Below are positions 49,500-59,443 of a DNA stretch of 64,000 nucleotides, piece by piece. Both the position numbers and the translations under genes were made by a program. Source of the stretch: SXIZ01 sp040079795 (GTDB lineage: Bacteria; Pseudomonadota; Gammaproteobacteria; Methylococcales; Methylomonadaceae); contig JBEBJQ010000004.1 of NCBI GenBank assembly GCA_040079795.1, forward strand, positions 1 to 64,000, in the 5' to 3' direction. Below the pieces are notes generated by a model that had not been told where the DNA came from, did not search any database, and was given only the letters and a program-made list of their open reading frames with translations. Position 1 is the first letter of the stretch, and every line of letters begins with the position of its first letter.

Positions 49500-50912
49500 C
49501 TACCTAACCGCCCCCAACAACGTATCAAACAAGCCTTTCGAGGTTGAAATCACTTGTGCAGCGGCTTGGTAGGACTGCTGAAATTTCATCAGGTTAGCCG
49601 CTTCTTCATCCAAATTAACCCCGGATACATTTTCAGACGCGGTTTTGGCGTTATTCAATAAGCTTTCCTGTGCAGCTGCACTGACGTTAGCAGCATGCGT
49701 CAGACTACCGACTTTTGAAACCAGTTGCCCATAAGCATCCTGGAAAGTTGCAGTGGTAGACGTTGCCGCGCCGTTTTGTAAAATAGCGACCGAGGTATTT
49801 TCAAGGTTAGCCAACGCGAGCGCATTACGGTTATCGCCGGGCACACTGGACGCGGTAGTTGCCGCAGCAATTTTACGGGGATCAATTAAAGTGGTGCTTA
49901 ACTGCCCGGAAGCAATGTTATAACTAAACAAGTCATTACCGGTGCCGCCGTCCAGGTCGAAACCAGCTTTATGCACTTGATTAACTTCCTGGGTCATAGT
50001 TTCGGCAATATTGCTTAAACTTTGCCGTGCCGGTTCCAGCACTTCTTCTCTAAAACGTAATGTACCGCCAAGCGCCCCGCCCGTGACTTGGGAAGTAACT
50101 AATTGCGTGGAAGCCGCAGATTTTAAAGTAATATCCAGTTTCTGGGGATCGGCTGCCGAAGGTACAACGCCTAAACTGTTACTGGTACTATCCAATACTA
50201 AGGCCTGCCCTTTACCAATAAACACACTCGCCATGCCATTGGTTTGCGGTACGACAGAAACATCCACCAATTCAGACAACTTACCCAATAATACATCCCG
50301 CTGATCCAGCAAGTCATTCGGCTGCTGTGTACCATTGGTGGCATGCCCGATGTGCGTAGCAATTTGACCGTTAAGGTTAGCAATAGCCGACGCGTAGGTA
50401 TTAACCTGATCAGTCATGCCGGTCATGCTTTGCGCCACTTGGGCATTAATGCCTTGAAAACGGCTATTCATGCTATTAAAACGCTGCGCCAGCGTTTCTG
50501 AATTTGATAACACCACTTGTCTCGCCGCAATAGAAGAAGGATCATTGGCGACCTTATTCATCGCACTAAAAAAATCTTTCATAGCCGGTGCTAAACCGGA
50601 GGCAGAATCCGCCACAAAAGTGTCAATTTGGCTGGCTAATTTCTGATATTGATTAACTTCCCCAAAAGCGGAGGTACTTGAGCGTAATTGCGAGCTGAGA
50701 AATTGATCATAACTGCGGGTAATATCAGTCACATCAACGCCTTGCCCTACGTAACCGGCAGTCGTATACAGGGCGTTCCGCGTGCCATATTCAACCCGCT
50801 GCCGACTGTAACCTTCGGTATTGGCATTGGCAATATTATTCCCGGTTGTTTCCAACGAGCGTTTAAAGGCCATTAACCCTGATACTGCTGTTCCTAAAAC
50901 ACTGCCAACCAT
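49500..50912 (-). CDS. flgK: Flagellar hook-associated protein FlgK
   Basis: 470 residues, first hook-filament junction protein. N-terminus SGLMAFKRSLETTGNNIANA with NTEGYSRQRVEYG, and C-terminus GVNLDEEAANLMKFQQSYQA form the coiled rod/hook-type ends. The middle domain is shorter than in E. coli (547). It ends the flgB-K series; flgL does not follow, since mtgA is convergent. Confidence 0.94.
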   Translation of the reverse strand: MVGSVLGTAVSGLMAFKRSLETTGNNIANANTEGYSRQRVEYGTRNALYTTAGYVGQGVDVTDITRSYDQFLSSQLRSSTSAFGEVNQYQKLASQIDTFVADSASGLAPAMKDFFSAMNKVANDPSSIAARQVVLSNSETLAQRFNSMNSRFQGINAQVAQSMTGMTDQVNTYASAIANLNGQIATHIGHATNGTQQPNDLLDQRDVLLGKLSELVDVSVVPQTNGMASVFIGKGQALVLDSTSNSLGVVPSAADPQKLDITLKSAASTQLVTSQVTGGALGGTLRFREEVLEPARQSLSNIAETMTQEVNQVHKAGFDLDGGTGNDLFSYNIASGQLSTTLIDPRKIAAATTASSVPGDNRNALALANLENTSVAILQNGAATSTTATFQDAYGQLVSKVGSLTHAANVSAAAQESLLNNAKTASENVSGVNLDEEAANLMKFQQSYQAAAQVISTSKGLFDTLLGAVR

Positions 50913-50937
50913 AATCTTAACCTCTTTATTAATACAC

Positions 50938-51924
50938 TTAACGCATTGCCAACGTAGCTGACGGGGTACTGTCGGTGAATGCTTTGCTGTTATAAATAGA
51001 CATCACCTTACCCGCATACTGTGGATCAGTCGCATAACCGGCCTGCTGAAGTTCTTGCATATACCGTTCAGGATTTGATACTTGTCTTAATGCATCGGCA
51101 TAGCGGGGTTTTTCTTTAATAAATTTCACATAATCATTAAAACTTTCTGCATAAGAGCTATAAGCCCTAAAACCGGATGAGACTTTTTTGGGCATACCAT
51201 CTTCAAATTCAAGGGTCGAAACCCGCGCCTGTTTGCCATCCCAGGCTTTACCGGTTTTAATGTTAAATAAATTATAGCTGCTAGTACCGTCACGGTTTTT
51301 AATCACTGAACGTCCCCAACGGGTTTCAAGTGCTGCTTGCGCAATCAATACCTTGGGCTCCACACCTAACTCGGCAGCGGCTTTTTGCGCTAACGGCAGT
51401 AGTTGTTCAACAAAGTCCTGTTTTGATGTTTTTGCATCAAGATCCGGCACATTCTTCATGAGCGCATCAAATTGCGGCGCGGTTACCGCCTCCGAGGATA
51501 AATCAGTATCCACATGTTTAAGTAAAGCCAGCTTCACTTGCTTGGGCAGGGTTGCCTCATCAGCGTTTTGTATGGGATATTGAATGTAATCAGTAATGTC
51601 TTTGGTGTCCGTCGAAGCCGTTGCTTGAGTCGGGCTTAACTGCTTGACCATTAAATTCGCCAGCCCAATGCCCGACTCACCCGACAGATTCACCGCCAAC
51701 TGTTGATCATACATATCCTGGTAAAACTTGCTTTGATCGCTATCCATAGCGCCGTCGCCAATTTTTGCTTGGCGCATACTTTTTAAAACCATACTTAAAA
51801 ACAATGATTCAAATTGCTTGGCAACCTGCTTTAACGCTTCCGGATCTTGTTCTTTGGCTTCCGTTTTGAGTTTGGCTAAACCATTAAAGTCTGTGTATAC
51901 ATCGGCATTTTGAACATTTAACAT
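50938..51924 (-). CDS. flgJ: Rod assembly protein / peptidoglycan hydrolase FlgJ
   Basis: 328 residues. The N-terminal rod-cap domain (about 1-110) has KQFESLFLSMVLKSMRQAK and the C-terminal glucosaminidase domain (about 170-310) has LIAQAALETRWGRSVIKN with the catalytic Glu and SYNLFNIKTGKAWDG. Dual-domain form as in other gammaproteobacteria. It lets the rod through the cell wall. 25-base gap to flgK. Confidence 0.95.
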   Translation of the reverse strand: MLNVQNADVYTDFNGLAKLKTEAKEQDPEALKQVAKQFESLFLSMVLKSMRQAKIGDGAMDSDQSKFYQDMYDQQLAVNLSGESGIGLANLMVKQLSPTQATASTDTKDITDYIQYPIQNADEATLPKQVKLALLKHVDTDLSSEAVTAPQFDALMKNVPDLDAKTSKQDFVEQLLPLAQKAAAELGVEPKVLIAQAALETRWGRSVIKNRDGTSSYNLFNIKTGKAWDGKQARVSTLEFEDGMPKKVSSGFRAYSSYAESFNDYVKFIKEKPRYADALRQVSNPERYMQELQQAGYATDPQYAGKVMSIYNSKAFTDSTPSATLAMR

Positions 51925-51988
51925 CGTTACATCCTCAGTTTAATTAATACAAAAGGCTCACACTACAATCCAGCCGTGAGCCTTTCGA

Positions 51989-53098
51989 TTAAATAATGAT
52001 TAATTCAGCCCGCAATGCGCCTGCTGATTTTAACGCCTCTAAAATAGCCACCAAATCATTGGGGCCTGCACCGACATTATTGACTGCACGGACAATTTCA
52101 TCCAATGACACGCCGGGGTTAAACATAAACATATGGTTGTCGCCTTCGGTAATCTGAACTTCTGACTTAGGCGTCACCACTGTTTGCGCTCCAGGGCCAG
52201 AAAATGCGGGCGGCTGGCTGACTTGCGGCTTTTCATTAATAGTAACTACTAAACTGCCATGCGAAACTGCGGCAGGTTTTACGCTAACCTTGCCGTTAAT
52301 GACCACAGTTCCGGTTCGGGAATTCACAATAATTTTGGCTGGTGCATCATCTTGAGCGACCTGTATATTCTCGACAATGGAGGCAAAACTGACCCGCTGC
52401 GAAGGGTCTGCCGGGGCGTTTACCCGTACCGAAGTAGCATCCAAAGCCTTCGCGGTGCCGTCGCCTAATTTTTTATTAATGGCTTCTGCCATGCTATTCG
52501 CCGTAGTGAAATCCGATTCGTGCAGGTTAAACACCACCGCATCCCCCTGATCAAATGGCGAGGGCACGCTACGCTCTACCGATGCGCCATTGGGAATACG
52601 CCCTACGCTGGGAATATTAACCGTCACATTGGAACCATCTTTACCCCCTGCACTAATCCCCCCAACCACCAAGTTACCTTGGGCAATAGCATAAACATTG
52701 CCATCAGCACCTTTTAAGGGGCTCATTAATAACGTGCCGCCCCGTAAACTTTTTGAATCCCCTATTGAAGACACGGTTACATCAATTTTTTGTCCAGGTT
52801 TTGAAAACGCCGGTAATTCGGCGCTTAATGCCACCGCCGCGATATTCTTAGCTTTAGGGTCAACCCCCGGCGGCAATATAATCCCTAACTGTGACAACAT
52901 ATTGCGCATGCTCTGACCGGTAAACGCGGTTTTATCCCCAGATTTATCCAAACCGACCACTAAACCATAGCCTACCAACTGATTGCTGCGTACCCCGGCA
53001 ATAGAAGCCATGTCTTTAATCCGCTCAGCATGCACAGGTGTATAGGCGAAACAACCCAATAACAAACAGGCTAGGTTAAAGATTCGGTGAATAGTCAT
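51989..53098 (-). CDS. flgI: Flagellar P-ring protein FlgI
   Basis: 369 residues from ATG at 53098 (GTG 3 codons upstream is in frame but less likely). Sec signal peptide to VHA, then ERIKDMASIAGVRSNQLVGY-GLVVGL, typical of FlgI; the C-terminus LDEIVRAVNNVGAGPNDLVA is intact. Forms the P ring in peptidoglycan. Confidence 0.95.
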   Translation of the reverse strand: MTIHRIFNLACLLLGCFAYTPVHAERIKDMASIAGVRSNQLVGYGLVVGLDKSGDKTAFTGQSMRNMLSQLGIILPPGVDPKAKNIAAVALSAELPAFSKPGQKIDVTVSSIGDSKSLRGGTLLMSPLKGADGNVYAIAQGNLVVGGISAGGKDGSNVTVNIPSVGRIPNGASVERSVPSPFDQGDAVVFNLHESDFTTANSMAEAINKKLGDGTAKALDATSVRVNAPADPSQRVSFASIVENIQVAQDDAPAKIIVNSRTGTVVINGKVSVKPAAVSHGSLVVTINEKPQVSQPPAFSGPGAQTVVTPKSEVQITEGDNHMFMFNPGVSLDEIVRAVNNVGAGPNDLVAILEALKSAGALRAELIII

Positions 53099-53110
53099 GG
53101 CGCTCACAAG

Positions 53111-53782
53111 TTATAAAGGAAATAACGGGCTTAAGAAAAATCGGCCTAACCAGCCCACTTTACTGGAATCGGCCATGGCACCGTCACCGGTGTACATAAT
53201 GGTGGCATCTGCCACTTTTGTAGATAATATAGTATTGGAGGTATCAATATCGACCGGTCTAACCATACCGGACAGACGCACATATTCACTGCCCCGGTTT
53301 AAAGTGACCCGTTTCTCACCGCGAATTTTCATAATGCCATTGGGTAAAACGTCCACCACTGTCACGGTAATATCCCCTAACAAACTGTTACTTTGATTGG
53401 CACCGCCGCCTCCTTTAAAAGCATCGGAGGCCGAAGCTTGCGAACTCAGATCACTGCCTAAAACGCTGGCACCCAGTCCCCATAGCGACGGCACACTGGC
53501 CTGCAATTTGGTATCTTTGGCGGCATTCAGATCAGATTTCTTTTTTGCGGTGGTGTTTTCAACCAACCTGACCGTCAAAATATCGCCGATACGTTTGGCG
53601 CTGCGATCTTCAAATAAGCGCATGTCATACCCGGATTGATAAATTGAACCGCTATTTTGCACAGGTGGGCGTAAACTAACCGTCTCTAACGGTGCAAAGG
53701 CCGGATCACGTTGTGGGATATTTTCACAGGCGCTAAGCATCATCGCCAAAGTAACAACACCAAAAAATTTATAAAGTTTCAC
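53111..53782 (-). CDS. flgH: Flagellar L-ring lipoprotein FlgH
   Basis: 223 residues with lipoprotein box MLSAC (Cys19). Conserved RIGDILTVRLVENTTAKKKS and NGIMKIRGEKRVTLNRGSEY-VRLSGMVRP. Forms the outer-membrane L ring. It ends 12 bases before flgI. Confidence 0.95.
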   Translation of the reverse strand: MKLYKFFGVVTLAMMLSACENIPQRDPAFAPLETVSLRPPVQNSGSIYQSGYDMRLFEDRSAKRIGDILTVRLVENTTAKKKSDLNAAKDTKLQASVPSLWGLGASVLGSDLSSQASASDAFKGGGGANQSNSLLGDITVTVVDVLPNGIMKIRGEKRVTLNRGSEYVRLSGMVRPVDIDTSNTILSTKVADATIMYTGDGAMADSSKVGWLGRFFLSPLFPL

Positions 53783-53813
53783 GCTGAATTCCTTTATTAC
53801 AAACCGTAAGTCA

Positions 53814-54599
53814 TCACAGATTTTTCAATTCCGCCAACATCTGATCAGTCGTCGTAATCGCTTTAGAATTCATTTCATAAGCGCGTTGCGTTTCAATCAT
53901 GTTAACCAACTCTTCAACGACATTAACATTGGAACTTTCCAATTCTTTTTGGCGTAAAGCGCCAAAGCCCTGATCTTTTGGTGCGGCGACTATAGGCGCG
54001 CCACTGCTAGCGGTTTCTTTAAACAAGTTATCGCCTAATGCTTCAAGTCCGGTGGGGTTCACAAAATCCGCTAACTGAATCTGCCCTACCACGCTGGTCG
54101 TGCCATTTTGAGACACAGAAACCGTACCATCCTGACCTATTGATAAACTACCTGCGTCAGCATCGGCCGGTATCGTAATTGCAGGCTCCAGTGGAAAGCC
54201 ATCGGAGTTAACGACCTGCCCGGTAGCATCCCTAGAAAATGAACCATCGCGGGTGTAATTAATTTGACCATTGGGCATAATAATTTGAAAAAAACCCCGG
54301 CCATTTATGGCGAGATCCAAATCGTTACCGGTTTGTTGGATATTCCCCTGTGTGTGCAACTTTTCAGTAGCTACCACACTGACACCGGTTCCTAATTGCA
54401 AACCGGAAGGTAACTGGGTGTTTTGGGTAGTTTGCCCACCGGCTTGACGGATATTTTGATAAATCAAATCTTCAAACACCGCACGGGATTGTTTGTACCC
54501 GGTCGTGTTAACGTTGGCCAGGTTATTAGAAATAACCGCCATACGTGTTTGTTGGGCATCTAACCCAGTTTTAGCAACCCACAGCGCTCTTTCTGTCAT
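53814..54599 (-). CDS. flgG: Distal rod protein FlgG
   Basis: 261 residues. Starts MTERALWVAKTGLDAQQTRM with SNNLANVNTTGYKQSRAVFE; central NGRGFFQIIMPNGQINYTRD and ending NVVEELVNMIETQRAYEMNS. Distal rod subunit; length matches family. The order and 48-base gap to flgF are standard. Confidence 0.96.
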   Translation of the reverse strand: MTERALWVAKTGLDAQQTRMAVISNNLANVNTTGYKQSRAVFEDLIYQNIRQAGGQTTQNTQLPSGLQLGTGVSVVATEKLHTQGNIQQTGNDLDLAINGRGFFQIIMPNGQINYTRDGSFSRDATGQVVNSDGFPLEPAITIPADADAGSLSIGQDGTVSVSQNGTTSVVGQIQLADFVNPTGLEALGDNLFKETASSGAPIVAAPKDQGFGALRQKELESSNVNVVEELVNMIETQRAYEMNSKAITTTDQMLAELKNL

Positions 54600-54647
54600 A
54601 ACAATCTCCTGGTATTACCCGTAATATTCTTTAAAAATGCGCCCTAA

Positions 54648-55394
54648 TCAGCTCATTTTCATTAATTTGGCGCTAGCGGCTGAATCTTCATCGACCGTGC
54701 GCATCACTTTAGTTTGTAACTCAAAATTTCTAGCTAACTCGATCATTTCGACCATGGCGGTCACTGCATTGACGTTACTGCCTTCCAGTGCCCCTTGAAC
54801 CAACTGGACATTCGCATCCGGCTGTGGTGCGGCCTGAACGGATGGCTTTAAATGCATTAAGCCATCATCGCGCTTTTCAAGATCGGCATTATCCGGCTTA
54901 ACCAGCGTAATCCGGTTAACGGTCGTCATGGTCGCAGAGTCTCCCCCAACAGGAACAATACTAATTGTGCCATCCTTACCCATGATGATTTTGTCATACG
55001 GTGGCAAAGCAATCGGCCCAGCATTTCCCATGACCGGCAGTCCTGAATTGGTTTGTAATAACCCATCCGAGGTCACTTTTAAGTCGCCCGCACGGGTATA
55101 GGCTTCCTGACCGCTGGCATCCTGCACCGCCAACCAGCCATCCCCTTTAATCGCAACATCCAGCGGATTCGCCGTGGTTTGCAATGCACCGGGCGAAACA
55201 TTGGTACCGGACCTTTCATTCATAGCATAAACCCGGGTTGGATAACCTGGCCCAAAAACCGGCTGACTCCGAAACTGTTCAAAATCAGATTTAAAACCCG
55301 ACGTTTGCGTATTTGCCAAATTATTGGCGTTGGTCGTTTGAGCCATGAGGGTCTGTTTGGCACCGCTCATAGCCACATATAAACTTCGATCCAT
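54648..55394 (-). CDS. flgF: Proximal rod protein FlgF
   Basis: 248 residues. MDRSLYVAMSGAKQTLMAQT, ANNLANTQTSGFKSDFEQFR and C-terminal NVNAVTAMVEMIELARNFEL. A 173-base gap separates it from flgE, wider than elsewhere in the cluster; no promoter is clear in it. Confidence 0.95.
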   Translation of the reverse strand: MDRSLYVAMSGAKQTLMAQTTNANNLANTQTSGFKSDFEQFRSQPVFGPGYPTRVYAMNERSGTNVSPGALQTTANPLDVAIKGDGWLAVQDASGQEAYTRAGDLKVTSDGLLQTNSGLPVMGNAGPIALPPYDKIIMGKDGTISIVPVGGDSATMTTVNRITLVKPDNADLEKRDDGLMHLKPSVQAAPQPDANVQLVQGALEGSNVNAVTAMVEMIELARNFELQTKVMRTVDEDSAASAKLMKMS

Positions 55395-55567
55395 AACTTT
55401 TTCCCTTTAATCAAAACTACAAACCAGCAAATTCTATTCCAATCCATAAAACTTGTTTATAAACATGCCGGTAAAATCTTTACTTGTCGGGTTATGCTAT
55501 TGCTAACCCGACTTACACAATGACTATTGCTTACTAAAGCGTTTTATAAACTGCGGATCAGCTTAAC

Positions 55568-56956
55568 TTAAGCCCTCAGAATAGTTTCCAACAAGGTCTT
55601 TTCAGTGGTTATAGTTTGGGCATTGGCCTGATAAGCCTGTTGCGCAATAATCAACTTAACCAACTGCTCTGATAAATCCACGTTTGAGCCTTCCAAGGCA
55701 GCGGACTGTATAGCGCCAAAATTATTGCTGCCAGCCGCCCCATAAACCGGCGCACCGGAACCTGAAGAAACACCCCAAGTGGTATCACCTAATTTAGCCA
55801 AAGCCTGGTTGCTTTGAAAGCGTGCCATGGCGACTTGGCCTAAAGGCTTAGAGCCCCCATTACTGTACCGGGCAAACACTACACCTTCACCATCAACTTC
55901 AATACCGGTTAAATTACCCGCTGGCATCCCATCCTGTTTTAAGCCATTAACACTGAAAGGCGTTGCAAACTGGGTACTCCCCTGAAAATCAATATCAAAC
56001 ACCATTGGATCAACGCTTAAGCTGGGATCAATCGCAGATAAATCGATATCGCCAATATCCAATTTTGTAATACCTGCTGCTGCACCACTAACCGTATCCA
56101 GCAACCCGGTAGCATTGAAGGTCAATGGGATACCCGTTCCGGCTGCACCGCCTTTTGCCGGTGGGGTCAATGCAGCTGCTACGGTTGCAGACCCTGGTGG
56201 AGTACCCGGTGTCCCAGGCGTAATCCCAAAGTCATCCATAAACACATACGCTTGCCAACTATTCGTGGCTGGGGCTGGGTCTTTAACATAATAAGTTGAA
56301 ACAACATGCGCCTTACCTTGCGAATCATAAACATTGATTGAGGTGCTATTGTTATAAGACTTAGGATCAGTACGATCAAAAGTAGCCACTGTTGGCGCTG
56401 CCTTACTACCGTCCAGATTCAATTTAATATCCACATTGGCGGTTGACGTCGGCAAACCCTGTGCAGTATCAATCGTTAAGGGTTTAAAAACACCGGTACT
56501 AAAGCCCTCGGCTGCGGTTTTACCGTTTGCAGCAAAAGCCAATAAATACTGGCCTTGGTCGTTAACAACATTACCTTTATTATCCAGTTGAAAAGCGCCG
56601 TTACGGGTATAAGCACTGGGTATAGATGCCTCAACCGGCTTGCTTGGGTCATTAGGATCCGGAAGATTAACTTGGTCTGCCAGCACAAAAAAACCGTTAC
56701 CGCTAATAGCCAAATCCAGACTGTTATGGGTATTCTCAATATTACCCTGGCTAAACTGCTGCGCTACCTCGGTGGTTCTAACACCTGAACCCGGCTGAGT
56801 TTTACTCACCCCACCTATGCTGCTGGAATAGACATCCGCGAATTCAGCACGCGATTCTTTAAAACCGGTGGTTTGTGAATTCGCGATATTGTTCCCAATT
56901 ACCTGTAAATTGGTCGCTGCTGCTTTTAAGCCACTTAATGGCGTATTAAAACTCAT
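55568..56956 (-). CDS. flgE: Flagellar hook protein FlgE
   Basis: 462 residues, about 60 longer than the E. coli protein; the extra length is in the central D2-type domain and contains a Gly/Pro-rich stretch ITPGTPGTPPGSATV. Ends have the family sequences FNTPLSGLKAAATNLQVIGN and NVDLSEQLVKLIIAQQAYQA. It polymerises into the hook. Confidence 0.95.
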   Translation of the reverse strand: MSFNTPLSGLKAAATNLQVIGNNIANSQTTGFKESRAEFADVYSSSIGGVSKTQPGSGVRTTEVAQQFSQGNIENTHNSLDLAISGNGFFVLADQVNLPDPNDPSKPVEASIPSAYTRNGAFQLDNKGNVVNDQGQYLLAFAANGKTAAEGFSTGVFKPLTIDTAQGLPTSTANVDIKLNLDGSKAAPTVATFDRTDPKSYNNSTSINVYDSQGKAHVVSTYYVKDPAPATNSWQAYVFMDDFGITPGTPGTPPGSATVAAALTPPAKGGAAGTGIPLTFNATGLLDTVSGAAAGITKLDIGDIDLSAIDPSLSVDPMVFDIDFQGSTQFATPFSVNGLKQDGMPAGNLTGIEVDGEGVVFARYSNGGSKPLGQVAMARFQSNQALAKLGDTTWGVSSGSGAPVYGAAGSNNFGAIQSAALEGSNVDLSEQLVKLIIAQQAYQANAQTITTEKTLLETILRA

Positions 56957-56965
56957 ATCACTCTC

Positions 56966-57664
56966 CTAAAGAATTTGTTTAACCTGATTAAAACTAACAC
57001 TGTTGCCACCCGCCAAATTGACATTTAAGCCATTCGTACCGCTCCCCATCGTGACACTTTCAACCCGTGCTTGCAGTTGCGTTTCCATAACCGTATCCTT
57101 GTCACCTACCGTCGCAGATGCGACAACTTTATAATTTCCGGGATCTGCCATTTGGCCTTTATCGTTCAGGCCATCCCAGCTAAACGGCACCGAACCCTTA
57201 GCTTGTGTGCCTAATTGCAAAGTCTGCACCTCTTCGCCGGTTTTTTTATTCACAACTTTTAAGGTTAAATTTGTCGTACTATCAGTCAAGGTAACTTCAC
57301 CCTTTAACGCTTTACCGGTTTCCAACAAGCCTTCAGTTGCTGGTGCTAAAACCGAATGTCCCACTAATCCAGCCGCCTGTAACGACTGCCCGGAACCAAC
57401 TGAACTGGCAAACTCACTGAACGATTTTTGTAAATCCTGAATACCGGAAACCGTGCCAAACTGCGCCATTTGCGACAAAAAGTCACCATTCTCCATGGGC
57501 TTGGAAGGGTCTTGGTGGGTCATTTGGGTGGTCATTAATTTTAAAAACTGCGCTTGATTTAAAGCCCCATCCACTGCTTTTTTTACGGGTGTATCGGTTT
57601 TTGCGGTTACTTGCGTCAGGTTAGCGTATGGATTGGCTGCACTGGTCGTGGTCGTTGTCGTCAT
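56966..57664 (-). CDS. flgD: Hook cap protein FlgD
   Basis: 232 residues. N-terminal LNQAQFLKLMTTQMTHQDPS-KPMENGDFLSQMAQF is the signature of FlgD; the C-terminal Ig/Tudor-like part has VPFSWDGLNDKGQMADPGNY. Caps the growing hook. 9 bases before flgE. Confidence 0.95.
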   Translation of the reverse strand: MTTTTTTSAANPYANLTQVTAKTDTPVKKAVDGALNQAQFLKLMTTQMTHQDPSKPMENGDFLSQMAQFGTVSGIQDLQKSFSEFASSVGSGQSLQAAGLVGHSVLAPATEGLLETGKALKGEVTLTDSTTNLTLKVVNKKTGEEVQTLQLGTQAKGSVPFSWDGLNDKGQMADPGNYKVVASATVGDKDTVMETQLQARVESVTMGSGTNGLNVNLAGGNSVSFNQVKQIL

Positions 57665-57677
57665 TTGTCTATTCCTC

Positions 57678-58094
57678 TTATTGACCCATTCTTAAGGTCT
57701 GTAACATCATTTGCTTTGCCGTATCTAAAACCTCAACATTATTTTGATAAGATCTTGACGCCGACATCATATTGGCCATTTCTTCCACGGTATTCACATT
57801 GGGCTTAAAGATATAGCCTTTGGCATCCGCCATCGGGTGGTTCGGGGAATATTCCATGATTGCGGGCGCCTGACTTTCAACCACCCCCAATACATTCACT
57901 TTGCTGGCTGCATTAGCCTTATCCAGCACATTTTGCAATTCCGCCGCAAACACCGGTTGCCTTGATTTATAAGTCCCCTCAAGGCTGCTGCTCACACTGT
58001 TGGCGTTAGAAATATTACTCGCCACCAAATTCAAACGCAGTGACTGAGCATTCATACCGCTACCGGCAATATCAAAAATTTTAAATGCAGACAT
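57678..58094 (-). CDS. flgC: Proximal rod protein FlgC
   Basis: 138 residues: FKIFDIAGSGMNAQSLRLNL, ASNISNANSV and C-terminal VEEMANMMSASRSYQNNVEV. Rod component; ends 13 bases before flgD. Confidence 0.95.
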   Translation of the reverse strand: MSAFKIFDIAGSGMNAQSLRLNLVASNISNANSVSSSLEGTYKSRQPVFAAELQNVLDKANAASKVNVLGVVESQAPAIMEYSPNHPMADAKGYIFKPNVNTVEEMANMMSASRSYQNNVEVLDTAKQMMLQTLRMGQ

Positions 58095-58096
58095 AA

Positions 58097-58489
58097 TTAT
58101 TGCCCCCTAACTGCGGTCATTAAGCCGCTAAATTGACCTTTAAGAAACTGCAAGCTGGCCTGATATTGCACATTGTTTTCGGCATATTTGGCCTGTTCCA
58201 CCTGCAACTCCACGGTATTACCATCCAATGATGCCTGATTTGGGATACGGTATTTCAGTGTGCCACCTAACATTTCAGCCGATGGGGTTAAATGCCCGGC
58301 TTGGGTTTTATCCAGCGCAACATTACTTGATAAGGTTTGGGTTAAAACCGACTGAAAATCTAAATCCCTTGCCTTAAATCCTGGCGTATCCGCGTTAGCC
58401 AAATTAGCAGCTAATAATTCACTGCGTTTTTCGCGTAGTATTAAAGCCTGGGCATGAACACTTAAGCCTTGATCAAAATTAATTGCCAT
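58097..58489 (-). CDS. flgB: Proximal rod protein FlgB
   Basis: 130 residues from ATG 58489 (MAINFDQGLSVHAQALILRE), chosen because GGAGG lies 7 bases upstream; the frame is open to 58513. LLAANLANADTPGFKARDLD and C-terminal YAENNVQYQASLQFLKGQF are family features. First gene of the ten-gene flagellar series. Confidence 0.95.
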   Translation of the reverse strand: MAINFDQGLSVHAQALILREKRSELLAANLANADTPGFKARDLDFQSVLTQTLSSNVALDKTQAGHLTPSAEMLGGTLKYRIPNQASLDGNTVELQVEQAKYAENNVQYQASLQFLKGQFSGLMTAVRGQ

Positions 58490-58521
58490 AAAAATATCCT
58501 CCGATTGGGTCACTTAACCCA

Positions 58522-58539
58522 AAGCATAAGCTATGCCAA
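58522..58539 (-). promoter_or_regulatory. Sigma-54-type promoter of flgB-flgK
   Basis: Minus strand TTTGGCATAGCTTATGCT: GG and GC are exactly 10 bases apart, with TGGCA at -24 and TGC at -12. It lies 33 bases before flgB. Sigma-54/FleQ control of these genes is known in polar flagellates such as Pseudomonas and Vibrio. Confidence 0.7.
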
Positions 58540-58732
58540 AAATATTTTATTAATAAATTTCAGAAGGATAAAAATTGAATCCCTAGCAGGACTCGCCCAT
58601 AAAGTCAACGAGGAGCTGAGGAAAAGCAGTTATAACCAATTGTTTTGGCAGAAGGGACTAACTGGCTGCCGTAATATTGACATTGGTTATAAAAATCAAG
58701 TCAATGTAGGCAATAAGAAGATATGACGGTTG

Positions 58733-58765
58733 GATACCGCTCTTTTTTTGAACAAGAGCGGTATC
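58733..58765. terminator. Perfect 12-base-pair hairpin between flgB and the next gene
   Basis: GATACCGCTCTT (58733-58744) pairs with AAGAGCGGTATC (58754-58765), loop TTTTTGAAC; plus-strand ATTTTGG follows. It may stop transcription from the gene ending at 58855. A plus-strand frame ending just before it (58726) has no recognised content. The rest of the 340-base gap holds only the flagellar promoter. Confidence 0.55.
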
Positions 58766-58854
58766 ATTTTGGCTTATGTCTATCTATCTACAAATGAGTC
58801 AATAAGGACATAAAAATCTTTACGGGGCTATTAAACCTGCCTTTCTGGAAAGGT

Positions 58855-59307
58855 TCAGAAGCCAACGCGTGCTTTAAAAGAATTGCCCATTATATTGGTA
58901 ACAACATTCGTCGCGCTATCAAAAAAAACCTGCATACTTGTTACTTCAGTACGGCTGATAGACCAAGAATAAGCCACAAAATCACCTGAAGCAGCGGTGC
59001 GGCTTGAATCATATTTGCAACCAATCGTTTGATTGACTTGATCCAAAGTCATACCAATAGTAATGGCATTAAATTTAGGAACCGTAAAGTTCGCACTTGA
59101 ACAGGTGTCAGCGACAGTGCCAGCATTATTATTTGATCCTACACTCACAACCTCATAGGCATTTAATCTCACAGCAACATCATTGTACTGAACGCCATTG
59201 ACAACAACAGCCTCAAGATTAAGCATATTGGTTTTAGCATCAAAGGTATTGGCTGCCAATGCATTGACACTCAAAAAAAATAACGGGGCTATAAAATAAT
59301 TGCGCAT
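58855..59307 (-). CDS. Small secreted protein with SmpA/BLIP-like C-terminus
   Basis: 150 residues with signal peptide MRNYFIAPLFFLSVNALA. The mature part begins with a NTFDAKTNMLNLEAVVVNGV segment common in small secreted proteins of methanotroph-like bacteria, then ITIGMTLDQVNQTIGCKYDS and MQVFFDSATNVVTNI, the pattern of SmpA/OmlA or beta-lactamase-inhibitor-like folds (G-M-T-x-x-Q-V). Two Cys could form a disulfide. Function unknown. Confidence 0.7.
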   Translation of the reverse strand: MRNYFIAPLFFLSVNALAANTFDAKTNMLNLEAVVVNGVQYNDVAVRLNAYEVVSVGSNNNAGTVADTCSSANFTVPKFNAITIGMTLDQVNQTIGCKYDSSRTAASGDFVAYSWSISRTEVTSMQVFFDSATNVVTNIMGNSFKARVGF

Positions 59308-59443
59308 AATTTATTTCTCTCTTTAAAGATAAGGTTTAGGGGGCAATAATTGGCACTCATGTAATTGTAACAAAATGGCGGCAAACCCAGCGTGAACATA
59401 ATCAAAAAACGATATAAATGTAAATGAATTTACATTCATCACA

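Noticed and set aside
58469..58726. Plus-strand 85-codon ORF
   Set aside because: Begins inside flgB on the opposite strand, no ribosome site, no recognisable family.
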